Assembly (NCBI RefSeq): GCF_016864375.1
Contig: NZ_CP069357.1
Coordinates: forward strand, 620,001-684,000
Length of the DNA stretch: 64,000 bases
From: Microvirga sp. VF16
Lineage (GTDB): Bacteria > Pseudomonadota > Alphaproteobacteria > Rhizobiales > Beijerinckiaceae
Reading direction: 5' to 3'
A program made the position numbers and the translations under genes. The notes under the pieces are model-generated. The model was not told where the DNA came from and made no database searches. It saw only the letters and a program-made list of their open reading frames with translations. Shown piece by piece: positions 49,529 to 58,510 of the stretch (positions are counted from its first letter, which is position 1; every line of letters begins with the position of its first letter).

Positions 49529-49564
49529 CCTCATCCAGCCACAGTTCCAGACGGCAGTCCAAAC

Positions 49565-50758
49565 ATGAACGCGTATGACGAAATTATCGGCGCAGTGCTG
49601 CGCGAGCCCAGCCTATACGAGAAGGTGCGATTTCTCAGTCCGGGTGACTTTGTCCAAGACGACCATATCCAGATCTGGGGTGCGATTCGTGAAAGCGTCT
49701 CCGAAGGGTACGATCCGACGCCAGAACGCATTGCCGCTTCCACTTTCCTAGATGACCAGGATCTTCCCCGCCGGCTGATCCACCGAGCATCGGCCAACGT
49801 CGATGCCCTGATCCGTCAGGCCCATCTGATCTCCGAGGAGCGGAGTAGAGGTCGAGCCATCACCTTAACCCGTGAGGCCCTGAAAAAGCTTGAGGACAGA
49901 TCAAATCCACAATGGCGCGATGTAACGAAAAGCCTTTCTGACAACCTGGTGAGCGAAACACCAACCGGGCGCTCTATGAGTGCCAACGAAGTTCAGAAGC
50001 AGCTTCTCCGGCGCCTAGACCGGCAAGTCTCCACCCGAATCCCGACGGGTCTTCGAGCGTTGGATGCGCGGCTGGGGGGCGGTCTCCACCCAGGTACCCT
50101 CACGATGCTTGGCGCCTTTGGCAAGACCGGGAAAACCACACTTTGCGCCACCATCAGCTACAACATGGAGGCCGCCAATATCCCTCACCTGATGGCGTGT
50201 CTGGAGCGGGGCGGAACCGAAGTCGAGGAGCTCAAAACGGCCAGGCGGCTCGGCTGCAAGGGTTTCGACCTCGGTAAGTACAAGGACAAGATCGCAGCTC
50301 TCGCGCCAGCCAAGCGCTGCTGCCACTATGTCCACGATACAGCCATGACTGTCGACGACCTCCGACACGAAATCCTGTATCACAGACGCCGCCACGGCAT
50401 TGCGGCGGCCCTCATCGACTTCTGGCAACTGATCCAAGGGAAGGAGAAGGGCGAGTCCCTCGATGCCCACCTGACCAGGGTCGCCCAGCGACTCCAGGCT
50501 ACCAGTGTCGATGCCGATATTCCGATCTTTATGACCAGCCAACTCAGCGATAATGGCCGGAGCCGTGACAGTTCGGCCGCGCTAACCGCCTCGAACCTCT
50601 TCCTCATCCTCCACCGGGACAAAGATGCTTCCGAGGCGTGGATGGAAACGATCGTGAGCAATATCACCGACGAACTCGATATCGGCAGCATCGGATCTCC
50701 CCAATTCATCCTCGATCGAGAGGCTGGGCCCCATTTCCGGGACATCACCACGCTCTAG
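49565..50758 (+). CDS. DnaB/RecA-like replicative helicase
   Basis: 397 residues organised like DnaB: an N-terminal helical domain (AYDEIIGAVLREPSLYEKVR, about 3-110), linker, then the RecA-fold C-domain starting at IPTGLRALDARLGGGLHPGT. Walker A is AFGKTGKT (the permitted A-x4-GKT form, about 182-189), catalytic Glu in LMACLERGGTEV, Walker B ALIDFWQLI (about 280) and QLSDNGRSRDSSAALTASNL as the DNA-contact/arginine region. Somewhat short compared with chromosomal DnaB (about 470). Likely the element's own replication or transfer helicase. Confidence 0.85.
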   Translation: MNAYDEIIGAVLREPSLYEKVRFLSPGDFVQDDHIQIWGAIRESVSEGYDPTPERIAASTFLDDQDLPRRLIHRASANVDALIRQAHLISEERSRGRAITLTREALKKLEDRSNPQWRDVTKSLSDNLVSETPTGRSMSANEVQKQLLRRLDRQVSTRIPTGLRALDARLGGGLHPGTLTMLGAFGKTGKTTLCATISYNMEAANIPHLMACLERGGTEVEELKTARRLGCKGFDLGKYKDKIAALAPAKRCCHYVHDTAMTVDDLRHEILYHRRRHGIAAALIDFWQLIQGKEKGESLDAHLTRVAQRLQATSVDADIPIFMTSQLSDNGRSRDSSAALTASNLFLILHRDKDASEAWMETIVSNITDELDIGSIGSPQFILDREAGPHFRDITTL

Positions 50759-50779
50759 GCGATGGAAGGGACATTTCCG

Positions 50780-50994
50780 ATGAACAAGTCGACCCAGCTC
50801 GCTCACCTACGGACACAGGCGGGCTGACCCAAAGGGACATGGCCACTCTGCTTAAAACCAGCCAGCCGTGGGTCTGCCGCCTGGAGGCCAACCCCGATGC
50901 CGCCACCGTCCGCTCACTACGGCGGTATCTCTCGGCACTGGGCTACGATCTGGCTCATGGTCCCGCAATAAACGGCAATTCCACTTCATTGTAA
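50780..50994 (+). pseudogene. XRE-family HTH regulator with a frameshift
   Basis: ATG 50780 (AAGGGACATTTCCG upstream) encodes MNKSTQLAHLRTQAG and stops at once. The next frame continues exactly as the helix-turn-helix LTQRDMATLLKTSQPWVCRL and then EANPDAATVRSLRRYLSALG. A single missing base near 50821 explains the break. The rejoined product, about 71 residues, would be a complete XRE repressor located immediately upstream of the secretion operon, which it may once have controlled. Confidence 0.65.
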
Positions 50995-51087
50995 TTCGGA
51001 AAGCGGTTATAGAATGATCCTCGGAACGAATTCCAAACCGTTCGCGAATCATAGGTGGCATGTCGCCTATCAGCAGAGAGGGTTTCA

Positions 51088-51441
51088 ATGAGGTATAAAA
51101 CGCATCTGGCAGTCGCGGCCTGCGCACTTGCCGTCACGGCGCTCACGGCTATCGATAGCTCGGCGTCCGCCCAAGTATTCGGCGCCCTGGAGCAGAAGGG
51201 CGCTAATGCTTTTCAAGCTATCAAAAATCTATCGTTCCTCGTAGGTGGATTCGGCATCATCGGACTCGCTGTTATGGCCTACTTCGGCCGTTTCCAGTTC
51301 AAATGGCTCTTCGCTCTTGTTGGCGGCCTTGCGTTGATCGCGTCTTCCGGAACTTTGATTAAGTACGTCACTGAAAGCAACTCGCCCGAGCAGGTCTCAG
51401 TAACTGAGACTGACTTCGGCGACACACTTACCGCGCGCTAA
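51088..51441 (+). CDS. virB2: VirB2-like pilin
   Basis: 117 residues: long signal peptide (RYKTHLAVAACALAVTALTA, cleavage near SASAQ at about 29) and two hydrophobic helices (about 49-66, LVGGFGIIGLAVMAYFGRF, and 69-88, WLFALVGGLALIASSGTLI) linked by a short polar loop, the VirB2/TrbC layout. The mature protein is the conjugative pilus subunit. First gene of the secretion operon; ATG at 51088 after GAGAGGG. The strong terminator after it (51472) would keep pilin more abundant than downstream products. Confidence 0.8.
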   Translation: MRYKTHLAVAACALAVTALTAIDSSASAQVFGALEQKGANAFQAIKNLSFLVGGFGIIGLAVMAYFGRFQFKWLFALVGGLALIASSGTLIKYVTESNSPEQVSVTETDFGDTLTAR

Positions 51442-51471
51442 TCTGTTGATCGGCAGTCGAAAGATCAATCA

Positions 51472-51495
51472 AAAGGGGGCTTTCGCCCCCTTTTT
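51472..51495 (+). terminator. Rho-independent terminator or attenuator in the secretion operon
   Basis: AAAGGGGGC-TTTC-GCCCCCTTT stem with T5, located between VirB2 and VirB3. Partial read-through would lower expression of the later genes. Confidence 0.9.
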
Positions 51496-51590
51496 CTCGA
51501 CGGCTGCTCCCTAGGCGAGGTAAAAGGGATTTCCGAGGTATATTTCTCGAATCGTACAGGCAAATTCGCCATTGGAACCAAGGTGCCGTC

Positions 51591-51905
51591 GTGCAGGATA
51601 TCGACACTAAAATTTACCGGCCCGTCTCAATGCCTCAAAGGTTCGCAGGGGCACCCTTACTGCCGGCTGTGTTCTCTTTGTGTTTCGCCGTTCTTAGCTT
51701 CCTGTTTCTGATTTTCTATGATTTCGGTCTGTCGAACCTCTTGGTCGTTCTGGGCTTCTTAGCTTCTATTTTTGCCGGCCACATGGCCCTTATTATGCTC
51801 GGCTCAAAAGAGCCGCACATGACAACTCTCATCCAGACAATGCGCTACTCGCTCCAAAAATGCCGCCGAATTGGCGGTAAGCCCCAGCGCCGCTTCTGGC
51901 CCTGA
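51591..51905 (+). CDS. virB3: VirB3-like protein
   Basis: 104 residues from GTG 51591. Shape and order fit VirB3: KIYRPVSMPQRFAGAPLLPA followed by two hydrophobic helices (about 26-44 and 47-68) and a basic tail (RYSLQKCRRIGG). VirB3 is an inner-membrane subunit that works with VirB4 and VirB6. Gap of 36 bases to VirB4. Confidence 0.75.
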   Translation: MQDIDTKIYRPVSMPQRFAGAPLLPAVFSLCFAVLSFLFLIFYDFGLSNLLVVLGFLASIFAGHMALIMLGSKEPHMTTLIQTMRYSLQKCRRIGGKPQRRFWP

Positions 51906-51941
51906 TCATTCGCTCCTCACGTCGTCACGAAAGCCGCTCAC

Positions 51942-54392
51942 ATGAGCCAAACGCTAGATCTTCTCCTCACCTATCAGACTAGCCTTCGCGCCGTTGCTAC
52001 GGTCATAGGGGCTGGGGCCGCGGCCGCAGGTCTCGCCTTTACTGTTCCATCTATTGTGGATCGGCTCAGGCCACCTGCCCGCCAGGAGACGTTGGCAGAC
52101 TTTCTGCCGTTCATCGAGTTGCTTCCGAACCGCAAACACATCAGGTGTGTTGCTGACCGGTATATTTCGATCGTCGAGATCGGAGGTGCGGAGCTAAATC
52201 TCAGTTCCTTCGAAACACGGGCTGAGCTCTTTCTTGCCCGAAAGTACATGCTGGACGAGGCGCAAAGGTCATCCTTTGCCGAAATCAGGCTGTTCACGAC
52301 CAAAGAGCGCCTTCCCATCCAGGCCTCTCCAAATCGAACCAACCCCCTGCTCCAAGCGATTTCTGAACAGTGGAACAAGGATTTCAGCCACGCATACTCC
52401 CTGCGCCACTTCGCGCTGCTGGTCGTTAAGTCCAGTGACGATCAGGAGGCCTCTGAACTGCTGAAGCAGTCCGAGGACTTCATCCTTCGTACTCTCAATG
52501 CCTACGACTGTCGTGTTCTCGAGGAGGGTTTGGATCCGGCAACGGGCCCTGCGGCCGTCCTTGCTCGCCTGATTAGCCCCGTCAGCCGCCCATCTCCAAA
52601 AGTGGCGGGACTTGAGGAGCGGGCCATGAACCGAATGATCGCTGTGGACTCGATCGACTTCGGCGCCGACGACACAGGCATCTTACATTTCTCGAATGGC
52701 CGCGAAGAGAAGCTCGCAACTATCCTTGGTGTCCGGGATTGTGGCGAGAAGACTTCGGAGAACGCCTACAGGGAAATCATCGGCATTGATGCCGAGTTGG
52801 TCATTCACCACGCCATTCAGCCGCTCAATACGTCGCTCCAGATGGCGAAGTTGAAGCAGGAGCAGATGGCGGCGCCCATGATGACGCTATCGCAGAACGC
52901 GTCCTACGAGATCATGGAGGCCATTAGCCTTCTCGACGGCCAATCCGAGATGAAGGCTACGCTGCACAACTACTCAATGAATGTTGTGATTTACGGCGAA
53001 ACCGCCGAGGATATCGGAGAGATCGAGAACGAGATCGTCTCGACGATTTCCCGGACCGGTGCGACCTGTGTTCGTGAGTTGATCACCGCTCAGGCCGTCT
53101 GGTTCTCGATGTTCTCCTTCGACCGGCTCTGGCCTCGTCAGTTCAGGTTCATGAGCCAGAATGTCGCCACCAACCTCGTCCTGCACAAGCCGAACATCGG
53201 CCTGCGTAAGTCGGATTGGTGTAACGAGCCCCTTAGTTACTTCCGTTCTGTGACCGGCGAGGCCTACGCTTTTCAGTTTCACGCGACCGAGGACAAGGAG
53301 GCGGTGCCCCACTGTGTCTCCATTGGTCCAACCGGAACGGGTAAGACGACCCTTGTAAGCTTTCTTGCGGCTCAGGCGCTCCGCTTGCCAGACCTGAGGG
53401 TCTACCTATTCGACCGCCTCAATGGCTGTGAAGTATTCGTCCGGTGCGCCGGCGGCGACTATGTCACCTTCGACGGGGATGCCTCGTCTGCCAAAATGAA
53501 CCCGCTCCTCCTGGAGGATACCCCGGATAACCGCCAGTTCCAGCAGCGATGGCTGCGGCTGCTGGGCGACGCTAAGGACGCTTTTGATGAGGAGGAGATC
53601 ACCCGAGCCCTCGACATCAACTACGCCCCATACCTCGATGCCAGCTTCCGGAAGCTGGACTCTCTGCACAAGGCGGCGTTCTCGCCTCACGGCAATCTGA
53701 GGAAGTCCCTTCAGCCTTGGGTCGATCCGAACATGCTCGGAGGCTATTTCAATGCGGATGAGGACAATCTCGACCTGACCAAGACCCGCCTTGCGGGCTT
53801 CGATATGACCAAGATCCTCGGGGACCACCGGTTGGCTCCCCCGATCGTCGATTACATCATCCACCGTATCCGGTCGAACGCCACCACCACAGGGTCGCCT
53901 TCCCTCGTCTTCGTCGACGAGACCGAACCCATGCTTCAGAACGAGCTCTTCCGGAACAACTTCGTTAAGGTTGGTCTGCAGGAAGCCCGAAAGCTCCGCC
54001 AGGCCTACATCTTGGCCTTCCAGCGGCCGGAAGCCATCAAGGCGACCGGGATGTCCGAATTGATCCGCGGCCAATGCCAGACCGTGTTCTTCTATCGGAA
54101 CCGCAACGCCAAGCCTGAAGACTACGACGATTGGGGCCTCAACGAGAGCGAACTGGCCTTCGTCCTCGGCAAGGACTTCGCTGGGCCGGAGCATAAGTAC
54201 GCTGTCCTGGTGAAGAAATACTCCACCGGACAATCGGCCATCCTCGACATCAACCTGTCGGTTCTGGGCCGCTACCTCAAAGTCTTCTCGTCCGGCCGGC
54301 CAGCAGTCATCGAACTCACCAAGGCTATCGAGAAATACGGCAACGACGCGTTCCTCGAGCCATACCTGAACGGCGAATTCGCCGCCCGCTAA
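51942..54392 (+). CDS. virB4: VirB4-like secretion ATPase
   Basis: 816 residues, usual for VirB4. It has an N-terminal membrane helix (about 12-34) and the CagE/TrbE/VirB region (about 50-430, including HFALLVVKSSDDQEASELLK). Walker A is IGPTGTGKTTL (about 462-472), Walker B is SLVFVDETEPML (about 655) and later QRPEAI forms part of the conserved Q motif. It energises pilus assembly and substrate transfer at the inner membrane. Confidence 0.93.
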   Translation: MSQTLDLLLTYQTSLRAVATVIGAGAAAAGLAFTVPSIVDRLRPPARQETLADFLPFIELLPNRKHIRCVADRYISIVEIGGAELNLSSFETRAELFLARKYMLDEAQRSSFAEIRLFTTKERLPIQASPNRTNPLLQAISEQWNKDFSHAYSLRHFALLVVKSSDDQEASELLKQSEDFILRTLNAYDCRVLEEGLDPATGPAAVLARLISPVSRPSPKVAGLEERAMNRMIAVDSIDFGADDTGILHFSNGREEKLATILGVRDCGEKTSENAYREIIGIDAELVIHHAIQPLNTSLQMAKLKQEQMAAPMMTLSQNASYEIMEAISLLDGQSEMKATLHNYSMNVVIYGETAEDIGEIENEIVSTISRTGATCVRELITAQAVWFSMFSFDRLWPRQFRFMSQNVATNLVLHKPNIGLRKSDWCNEPLSYFRSVTGEAYAFQFHATEDKEAVPHCVSIGPTGTGKTTLVSFLAAQALRLPDLRVYLFDRLNGCEVFVRCAGGDYVTFDGDASSAKMNPLLLEDTPDNRQFQQRWLRLLGDAKDAFDEEEITRALDINYAPYLDASFRKLDSLHKAAFSPHGNLRKSLQPWVDPNMLGGYFNADEDNLDLTKTRLAGFDMTKILGDHRLAPPIVDYIIHRIRSNATTTGSPSLVFVDETEPMLQNELFRNNFVKVGLQEARKLRQAYILAFQRPEAIKATGMSELIRGQCQTVFFYRNRNAKPEDYDDWGLNESELAFVLGKDFAGPEHKYAVLVKKYSTGQSAILDINLSVLGRYLKVFSSGRPAVIELTKAIEKYGNDAFLEPYLNGEFAAR

Positions 54393-54420
54393 TCCGTTCC
54401 ACTGACCAACAGAGGCTATC

Positions 54421-55242
54421 ATGACCCTACGTTCCCTTCGATCCCGGGCATCGGCCATCACGTCGATGCTGGCTGTTATGCTCATGTCAGTCTGGCTGAG
54501 TGCGGCAGGCGGAAGTTTCGCCAATGCCCAAGTGCCTGTTCTGGACTCCAACGTGTTCGGCCAGGTCCAGCAAACCATGAAGACGGTGGCTAACCAGCTC
54601 GGCCAGCTACAGAACATCCTTGGCACGGTGAATCAGCTACAGCAGGCGATCGGGCAATTAGGGCCGAGCCAGATCTCCGGGCTCCTCGGCCGCCTCTCCT
54701 CCATGTTCTCGGAAATCAAAGGCGCCGGCGGCATTGGCCAGATGATGAGTTCCCTTCACGGGATCAAAGCCACACTGGGCTCCTTAGAGAACTTCGGCAA
54801 CCTGGGACGCAACGGCAGCTTCACGTCATCCTTCAACACCCTGCAGACTGCGTTTGGCCAAGCCTCACAGGGCGTCGGAACGATCCAGAGCGGCATCACC
54901 CAAGCGCTCTACGTGAACAAGGCAGCTGGCACCCAGGCGGATGTGGAAGCCATCAATGCTGTGCGAGCCATCAATACTCGCACTGCGGCAACCAGCGCCA
55001 TGGCAATTGCCATCCAGGGCAAGGACCAGGTTTCCAAGACCTCTCAGGATATCCAGAAGATCTCGGAACAGGCCAAACAGTCTCAGGACATGCGCGGTGA
55101 CCTCGCGGTCAATAACGCCATCATGATCAAGATGTTGGAGCAGGTCATCCAGAGCAATGCCCAACTTTCCGCCATGCTCCACCTTCAGTCTGCCAGCGCG
55201 ATCGGCAACGACAGCTACAACAGCCAGTCAGGTGGCAACTAA
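54421..55242 (+). CDS. VirB5/TrbJ-like periplasmic protein (copy 1)
   Basis: 273 residues. Signal peptide up to about residue 38 (...SFANAQ), then long helices rich in Gln (QVQQTMKTVANQLGQLQNIL; GTVNQLQQAIGQLG) and a C-terminal helix (KSQDIQKISEQAKQ-like, about 205-265). This matches VirB5/TrbJ, the minor pilus tip subunit. No cysteines. ATG at 54421, 28 bases after VirB4. A second, larger relative lies at 56.0 kb. Confidence 0.7.
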   Translation: MTLRSLRSRASAITSMLAVMLMSVWLSAAGGSFANAQVPVLDSNVFGQVQQTMKTVANQLGQLQNILGTVNQLQQAIGQLGPSQISGLLGRLSSMFSEIKGAGGIGQMMSSLHGIKATLGSLENFGNLGRNGSFTSSFNTLQTAFGQASQGVGTIQSGITQALYVNKAAGTQADVEAINAVRAINTRTAATSAMAIAIQGKDQVSKTSQDIQKISEQAKQSQDMRGDLAVNNAIMIKMLEQVIQSNAQLSAMLHLQSASAIGNDSYNSQSGGN

Positions 55243-55285
55243 TCACTTCGAATAAGCCACGCTATAATCCTGCTGAGGAAGCCAA

Positions 55286-55972
55286 ATGAAGCACATGATC
55301 GAACGATATGGACTTGTTTTTGTTGTCGCTGGCCTTGCAACCCTGGTGATTACGCTCATAAGCGGAGTTCACTACGGACTGCAAGGTTTGCTGCTGCCGT
55401 TGTCGGACGGGACGGCCCTGACCATTGGCATTAGCTGGCTTGTAAGATGGTATCCCACCAACCTGACGAAACGCATTGAGGCCGACGCTCCTGACCGCTG
55501 GAGCATCTGGATGAATAACGTCGAAGTCGGAAGCGTCACCGACGCTCAATATGCGGAAATGCAACTGCAAGCTGTCCGTGATCGCCGCAACGCGGTCGCG
55601 CAGTTACGGAACCTGGGCCGCGTGGCCATATTTGTTTCAGACCGACTGATCCTCGCTGTGCCGGTGCTCTTATTTTATGGTTCTCTTGCTCTGGCACTAT
55701 ACTCACCTGACTTCTTCATGGCGATCGTAAGCGAACTACAGAATGGGGATACAGCCTCAAACCTGTCCTTCGTCCGTTTCCTCCTTCTGTTTACCGTAAC
55801 GGTTTCCCTTGTTTGCTTCTTCACAATGAGCCTATTTGGATACCGCTTCGGGTTCACGAATTGCTATTCCTTAGCAGTCGCCGAGAGCCTACGAGATCTT
55901 CTTAACATTCCTGAGGACTGTGAAATTCACGTAAGTCCGACAGTTCAAGAAGACATCGTTGGGACCGCATAA
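55286..55972 (+). CDS. Membrane protein of the secretion operon, unassigned
   Basis: 228 residues with membrane helices at about 10-27, 32-50, 115-140 and 160-182 and a cytoplasmic-looking basic loop (about 60-110). Too few helices and no similarity in outline to VirB6, although it occupies the place where VirB6 is often found. AT-richer than neighbours. It may be a system-specific accessory or an entry-exclusion protein. Confidence 0.6.
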   Translation: MKHMIERYGLVFVVAGLATLVITLISGVHYGLQGLLLPLSDGTALTIGISWLVRWYPTNLTKRIEADAPDRWSIWMNNVEVGSVTDAQYAEMQLQAVRDRRNAVAQLRNLGRVAIFVSDRLILAVPVLLFYGSLALALYSPDFFMAIVSELQNGDTASNLSFVRFLLLFTVTVSLVCFFTMSLFGYRFGFTNCYSLAVAESLRDLLNIPEDCEIHVSPTVQEDIVGTA

Positions 55973-56001
55973 CCTTTTTAGCCTCCGAAATGAGAAGTGC
56001 C

Positions 56002-57288
56002 ATGCAACGCAAGAAGGTCATACTCGCCTCCACGGCGATTATCGTCGGGCTCTTTTCCAGCGATATGATCGGGCAAGCCAATCGGCCCCTCATTTCGGAG
56101 GCTGTCGGCAAGTACAAGCCAACCCCGTGCGAGGTCGCTTCCGGCGGTACGCTGTGGGGTTGGTTCCCCTGCCCCATCATCGATCCCAAGCGCCTAGCAG
56201 ATGAAGTCCAGACGACGATGGACGAGAACTTGAAGCTGGAAGCCCTCATGGAGCAACTTCAGGAATGGCAGAAGACCCTCAGCAGCGTCACGGCACCGAT
56301 CTCCCAAGTTAAGGCCTTTTTGAACAGCCTCTTCTCATTTGGTGGATCAGCCGGACCCCTCACGACCTTTAAGGATGATGGGAGGATCAACCTGCCTCAG
56401 GTGATGGCCTCGGCCAACCCAGCGAACGTGCCAGACATGTCACGGGCGGTTGCAGACTTCTACCTCCGCCCAGGAGCGACCAATCCGGCGGAACGGACGC
56501 AACTATCCCGCTCGGTCTACAGCGATGGCTTAGGAGCTGCGGTGGCAGCCAAGTCCGTCGTCACTAAGAATCAAGATGAGATCAAAAAGCTGTCCGAGGA
56601 GGTTGGCAAAGCCAAGACCCTCCGCGATGACTTTGTCGTTAACGCAAAAATCCGCCTGACACTTCTCCAGGCTCTTGAGGAGCGCAATCGCCTCGTCGCT
56701 CGCCTCACCTCCGGCCAGGCGGTCAGTCACCTTCGACAAATGGGCCAGGATTCCTTCGCCAGCAACAACAGTTGGGCCTCCAACTCCAATGCGTATGGAA
56801 ACCCCCAAGCTTATGCGAACAGTGTGGAGCAGGAAGCCCGCTCCGAAGAAGCTCTCAACTCAAAAGCACTCCTGCAGGCTCAGGATGCATTAAACGCCGG
56901 CCGCCAGTCCCTTGTGTATGCCGTCGAGCTCCACAACGGCCTTATCACCGGGCACAACCTGAACCAGAGCATTCAATCCGGAGGCGGATCTGACACCAAC
57001 TACCTGAGAGAGGAACTGCAAACCCTCAGCCAGCGGTATGGCGCTTCGCTCGACACGCCAGAGCAGGTCCACGACTTCATCAACAAGCTCGCAGCGGAGA
57101 CCCAAAAGGGCATACGCACCGCTACGCAAATCATGCAGCAGCATCCCTCACTCGGTTCAGACGCATCGCTGCGCCGGATGATTACCGACCAGCAGACTGT
57201 TCTGGAAAATCTGCGGAACGATTCGAGTTATCGGTCATACATCTCGGTTAACGCGAACGTGCCTCCATCGAGCACCGTGACCGACTGA
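56002..57288 (+). CDS. VirB5/TrbJ-like periplasmic protein (copy 2, large)
   Basis: 428 residues. Signal-anchor segment (KVILASTAIIVGLFSSDMIG), a cysteine pair around PCEVASGGTLWGWFPCPIID, then long helices (LEALMEQLQEWQKTLSSVTA; ITKNQDEIKKLSEEVGKAK-like at about 190-230) and a Gln/Asn/Ser-rich tail. The coiled segment DDFVVNAKIRLTLLQALEER aligns in place with DLAVNNAIMIKMLEQVIQSN of copy 1, so both belong to the TrbJ/VirB5 type. Start at ATG 56002 for the GAGAAG ribosome site; 55990 is possible. Confidence 0.65.
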   Translation: MQRKKVILASTAIIVGLFSSDMIGQANRPLISEAVGKYKPTPCEVASGGTLWGWFPCPIIDPKRLADEVQTTMDENLKLEALMEQLQEWQKTLSSVTAPISQVKAFLNSLFSFGGSAGPLTTFKDDGRINLPQVMASANPANVPDMSRAVADFYLRPGATNPAERTQLSRSVYSDGLGAAVAAKSVVTKNQDEIKKLSEEVGKAKTLRDDFVVNAKIRLTLLQALEERNRLVARLTSGQAVSHLRQMGQDSFASNNSWASNSNAYGNPQAYANSVEQEARSEEALNSKALLQAQDALNAGRQSLVYAVELHNGLITGHNLNQSIQSGGGSDTNYLREELQTLSQRYGASLDTPEQVHDFINKLAAETQKGIRTATQIMQQHPSLGSDASLRRMITDQQTVLENLRNDSSYRSYISVNANVPPSSTVTD

Positions 57289-57451
57289 GCCGCCCTGCGT
57301 TAACCATCTGAAACTCTTACATTTTAACTTACCTAGTCATTTCCTACTCATATCCCCGCGCTTTGTTCCGCACACCGTCGAAATAGATTGGACGCCCGAA
57401 TTTAAAGGTATAGAAGCGAATTAAAGAACACCGATCACCAGGAAAGATCGA

Positions 57452-57628
57452 ATGTTGATTCGCATTTTTGTCGTCGCTCTTGCTGCCCTTGCTCTCAGCG
57501 CCTGCGGAACATTGACCCAGGACGATCCAATCGGCATCGGCCGCTCACCCAACGACCTGAAAAAGAGCCCTTGCGCCTGCATTCAGCTGCCAAACGCGGC
57601 GAATGACGTGCCTGTGCTGCCAGTTTAA
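57452..57628 (+). CDS. virB7: VirB7-like lipoprotein
   Basis: 58 residues with a lipoprotein signal (MLIRIFVVALAALALSAC; lipobox LSAC at 15-18). The mature part holds CACIQLPN, a Pro/Asn-rich end with further cysteines. It matches VirB7 in size, lipidation and position before VirB8. It would anchor the VirB9/VirB10 core at the outer membrane. AGGAAAG lies nine bases before ATG 57452. Confidence 0.72.
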   Translation: MLIRIFVVALAALALSACGTLTQDDPIGIGRSPNDLKKSPCACIQLPNAANDVPVLPV

Positions 57629-57652
57629 TCCTTTCAATCGGCGTCGTTTACC

Positions 57653-58471
57653 ATGACCTCCAGCGTCTCTCGCCTCCAGCGTCTCACCGATCGTATCTCC
57701 CCTAAGAAGGAGGGGGATGCTGCACCCGCAACCTCGGCGCCCGAGCCCCAGGTTCATACTGAGCGTGTGGCTCATCTCCCGTCCGTCTCTAGCCAGAAGC
57801 CTAAGGACAAGATCGGCGGCTACCTGCGTGATCATGATGCGCCTCATGCCGCTGGCCGTCGCGCTGCAGTCTCTGACAAGCTCCTGATCGCCGTCGCAGG
57901 CGTGTCGCTTGCCATTAACGTGGTGCAGGCCGTCGCGATCATGCAGCTTATCCCGCTCTACCGTGTCGTACCGTTCTTCGTCACCTGGTCCGACAAATCC
58001 GATCAGGTGGTTCGCGTCGAGCCGCCGACCGGCAACCTGAAGTCGCTGGCAATCCTGGAAGAGGCGAACGTTCGTGAATACGTGACGATGCGAAATACGA
58101 TCACGGACGATCCGCAGCGCACGATTTATCAGTGGGGCACCATCGTCCGGCTGATGTCCTCCAAGCCCGTTTACGACCAGTTCCTTGCTGAGACGAAGCC
58201 TGTTTATGACGCCCTTAAGGAGCGGCGTTTTACCCGCAGCGTGTCGCTCAAGAGTGTTCTGAAAATCCAGAATGGCTACTGGCAAGTTGAGTTCGATGTC
58301 ATTGACCGGCGCATAGGCTCCGGCCTCACCGACGGCGGCGACGAGCGCAGGACCTTCGTTGCCCAGCTCCGTGCCCAGAATGTCGAGCAAAGCATTAGCT
58401 ATGACAACCGCTTCCTGAACCCACTCGGGTTCACTGTCACCGCTTACACAGTGGCGTCCAAAAAAGACTAA
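57653..58471 (+). CDS. virB8: VirB8-like assembly factor
   Basis: 272 residues. Disordered Pro/Ser/Lys cytoplasmic tail (1-75), one membrane helix (about 80-103, LIAVAGVSLAINVVQAVAIM), then the periplasmic VirB8 domain: YRVVPFFVTWSDKSDQVVRV, REYVTMRNTITDDPQR, KSVLKIQNGYWQVEFDVIDR and NRFLNPLGFTVTAYTV. It nucleates the inner-membrane complex. Starts 24 bases after VirB7. Confidence 0.88.
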   Translation: MTSSVSRLQRLTDRISPKKEGDAAPATSAPEPQVHTERVAHLPSVSSQKPKDKIGGYLRDHDAPHAAGRRAAVSDKLLIAVAGVSLAINVVQAVAIMQLIPLYRVVPFFVTWSDKSDQVVRVEPPTGNLKSLAILEEANVREYVTMRNTITDDPQRTIYQWGTIVRLMSSKPVYDQFLAETKPVYDALKERRFTRSVSLKSVLKIQNGYWQVEFDVIDRRIGSGLTDGGDERRTFVAQLRAQNVEQSISYDNRFLNPLGFTVTAYTVASKKD

Positions 58472-58510
58472 GCCGTCGCGGCGCCAACAAGATCACCAGG
58501 ACCTTACCCA

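Noticed and set aside
53406..54626. 406-codon minus-strand frame
   Set aside because: Antisense to VirB4, whose motifs are unambiguous.
55286..55972. VirB6 assignment for the four-helix membrane protein
   Set aside because: Too short, too few membrane helices and no VirB6-like central loop; left unassigned.
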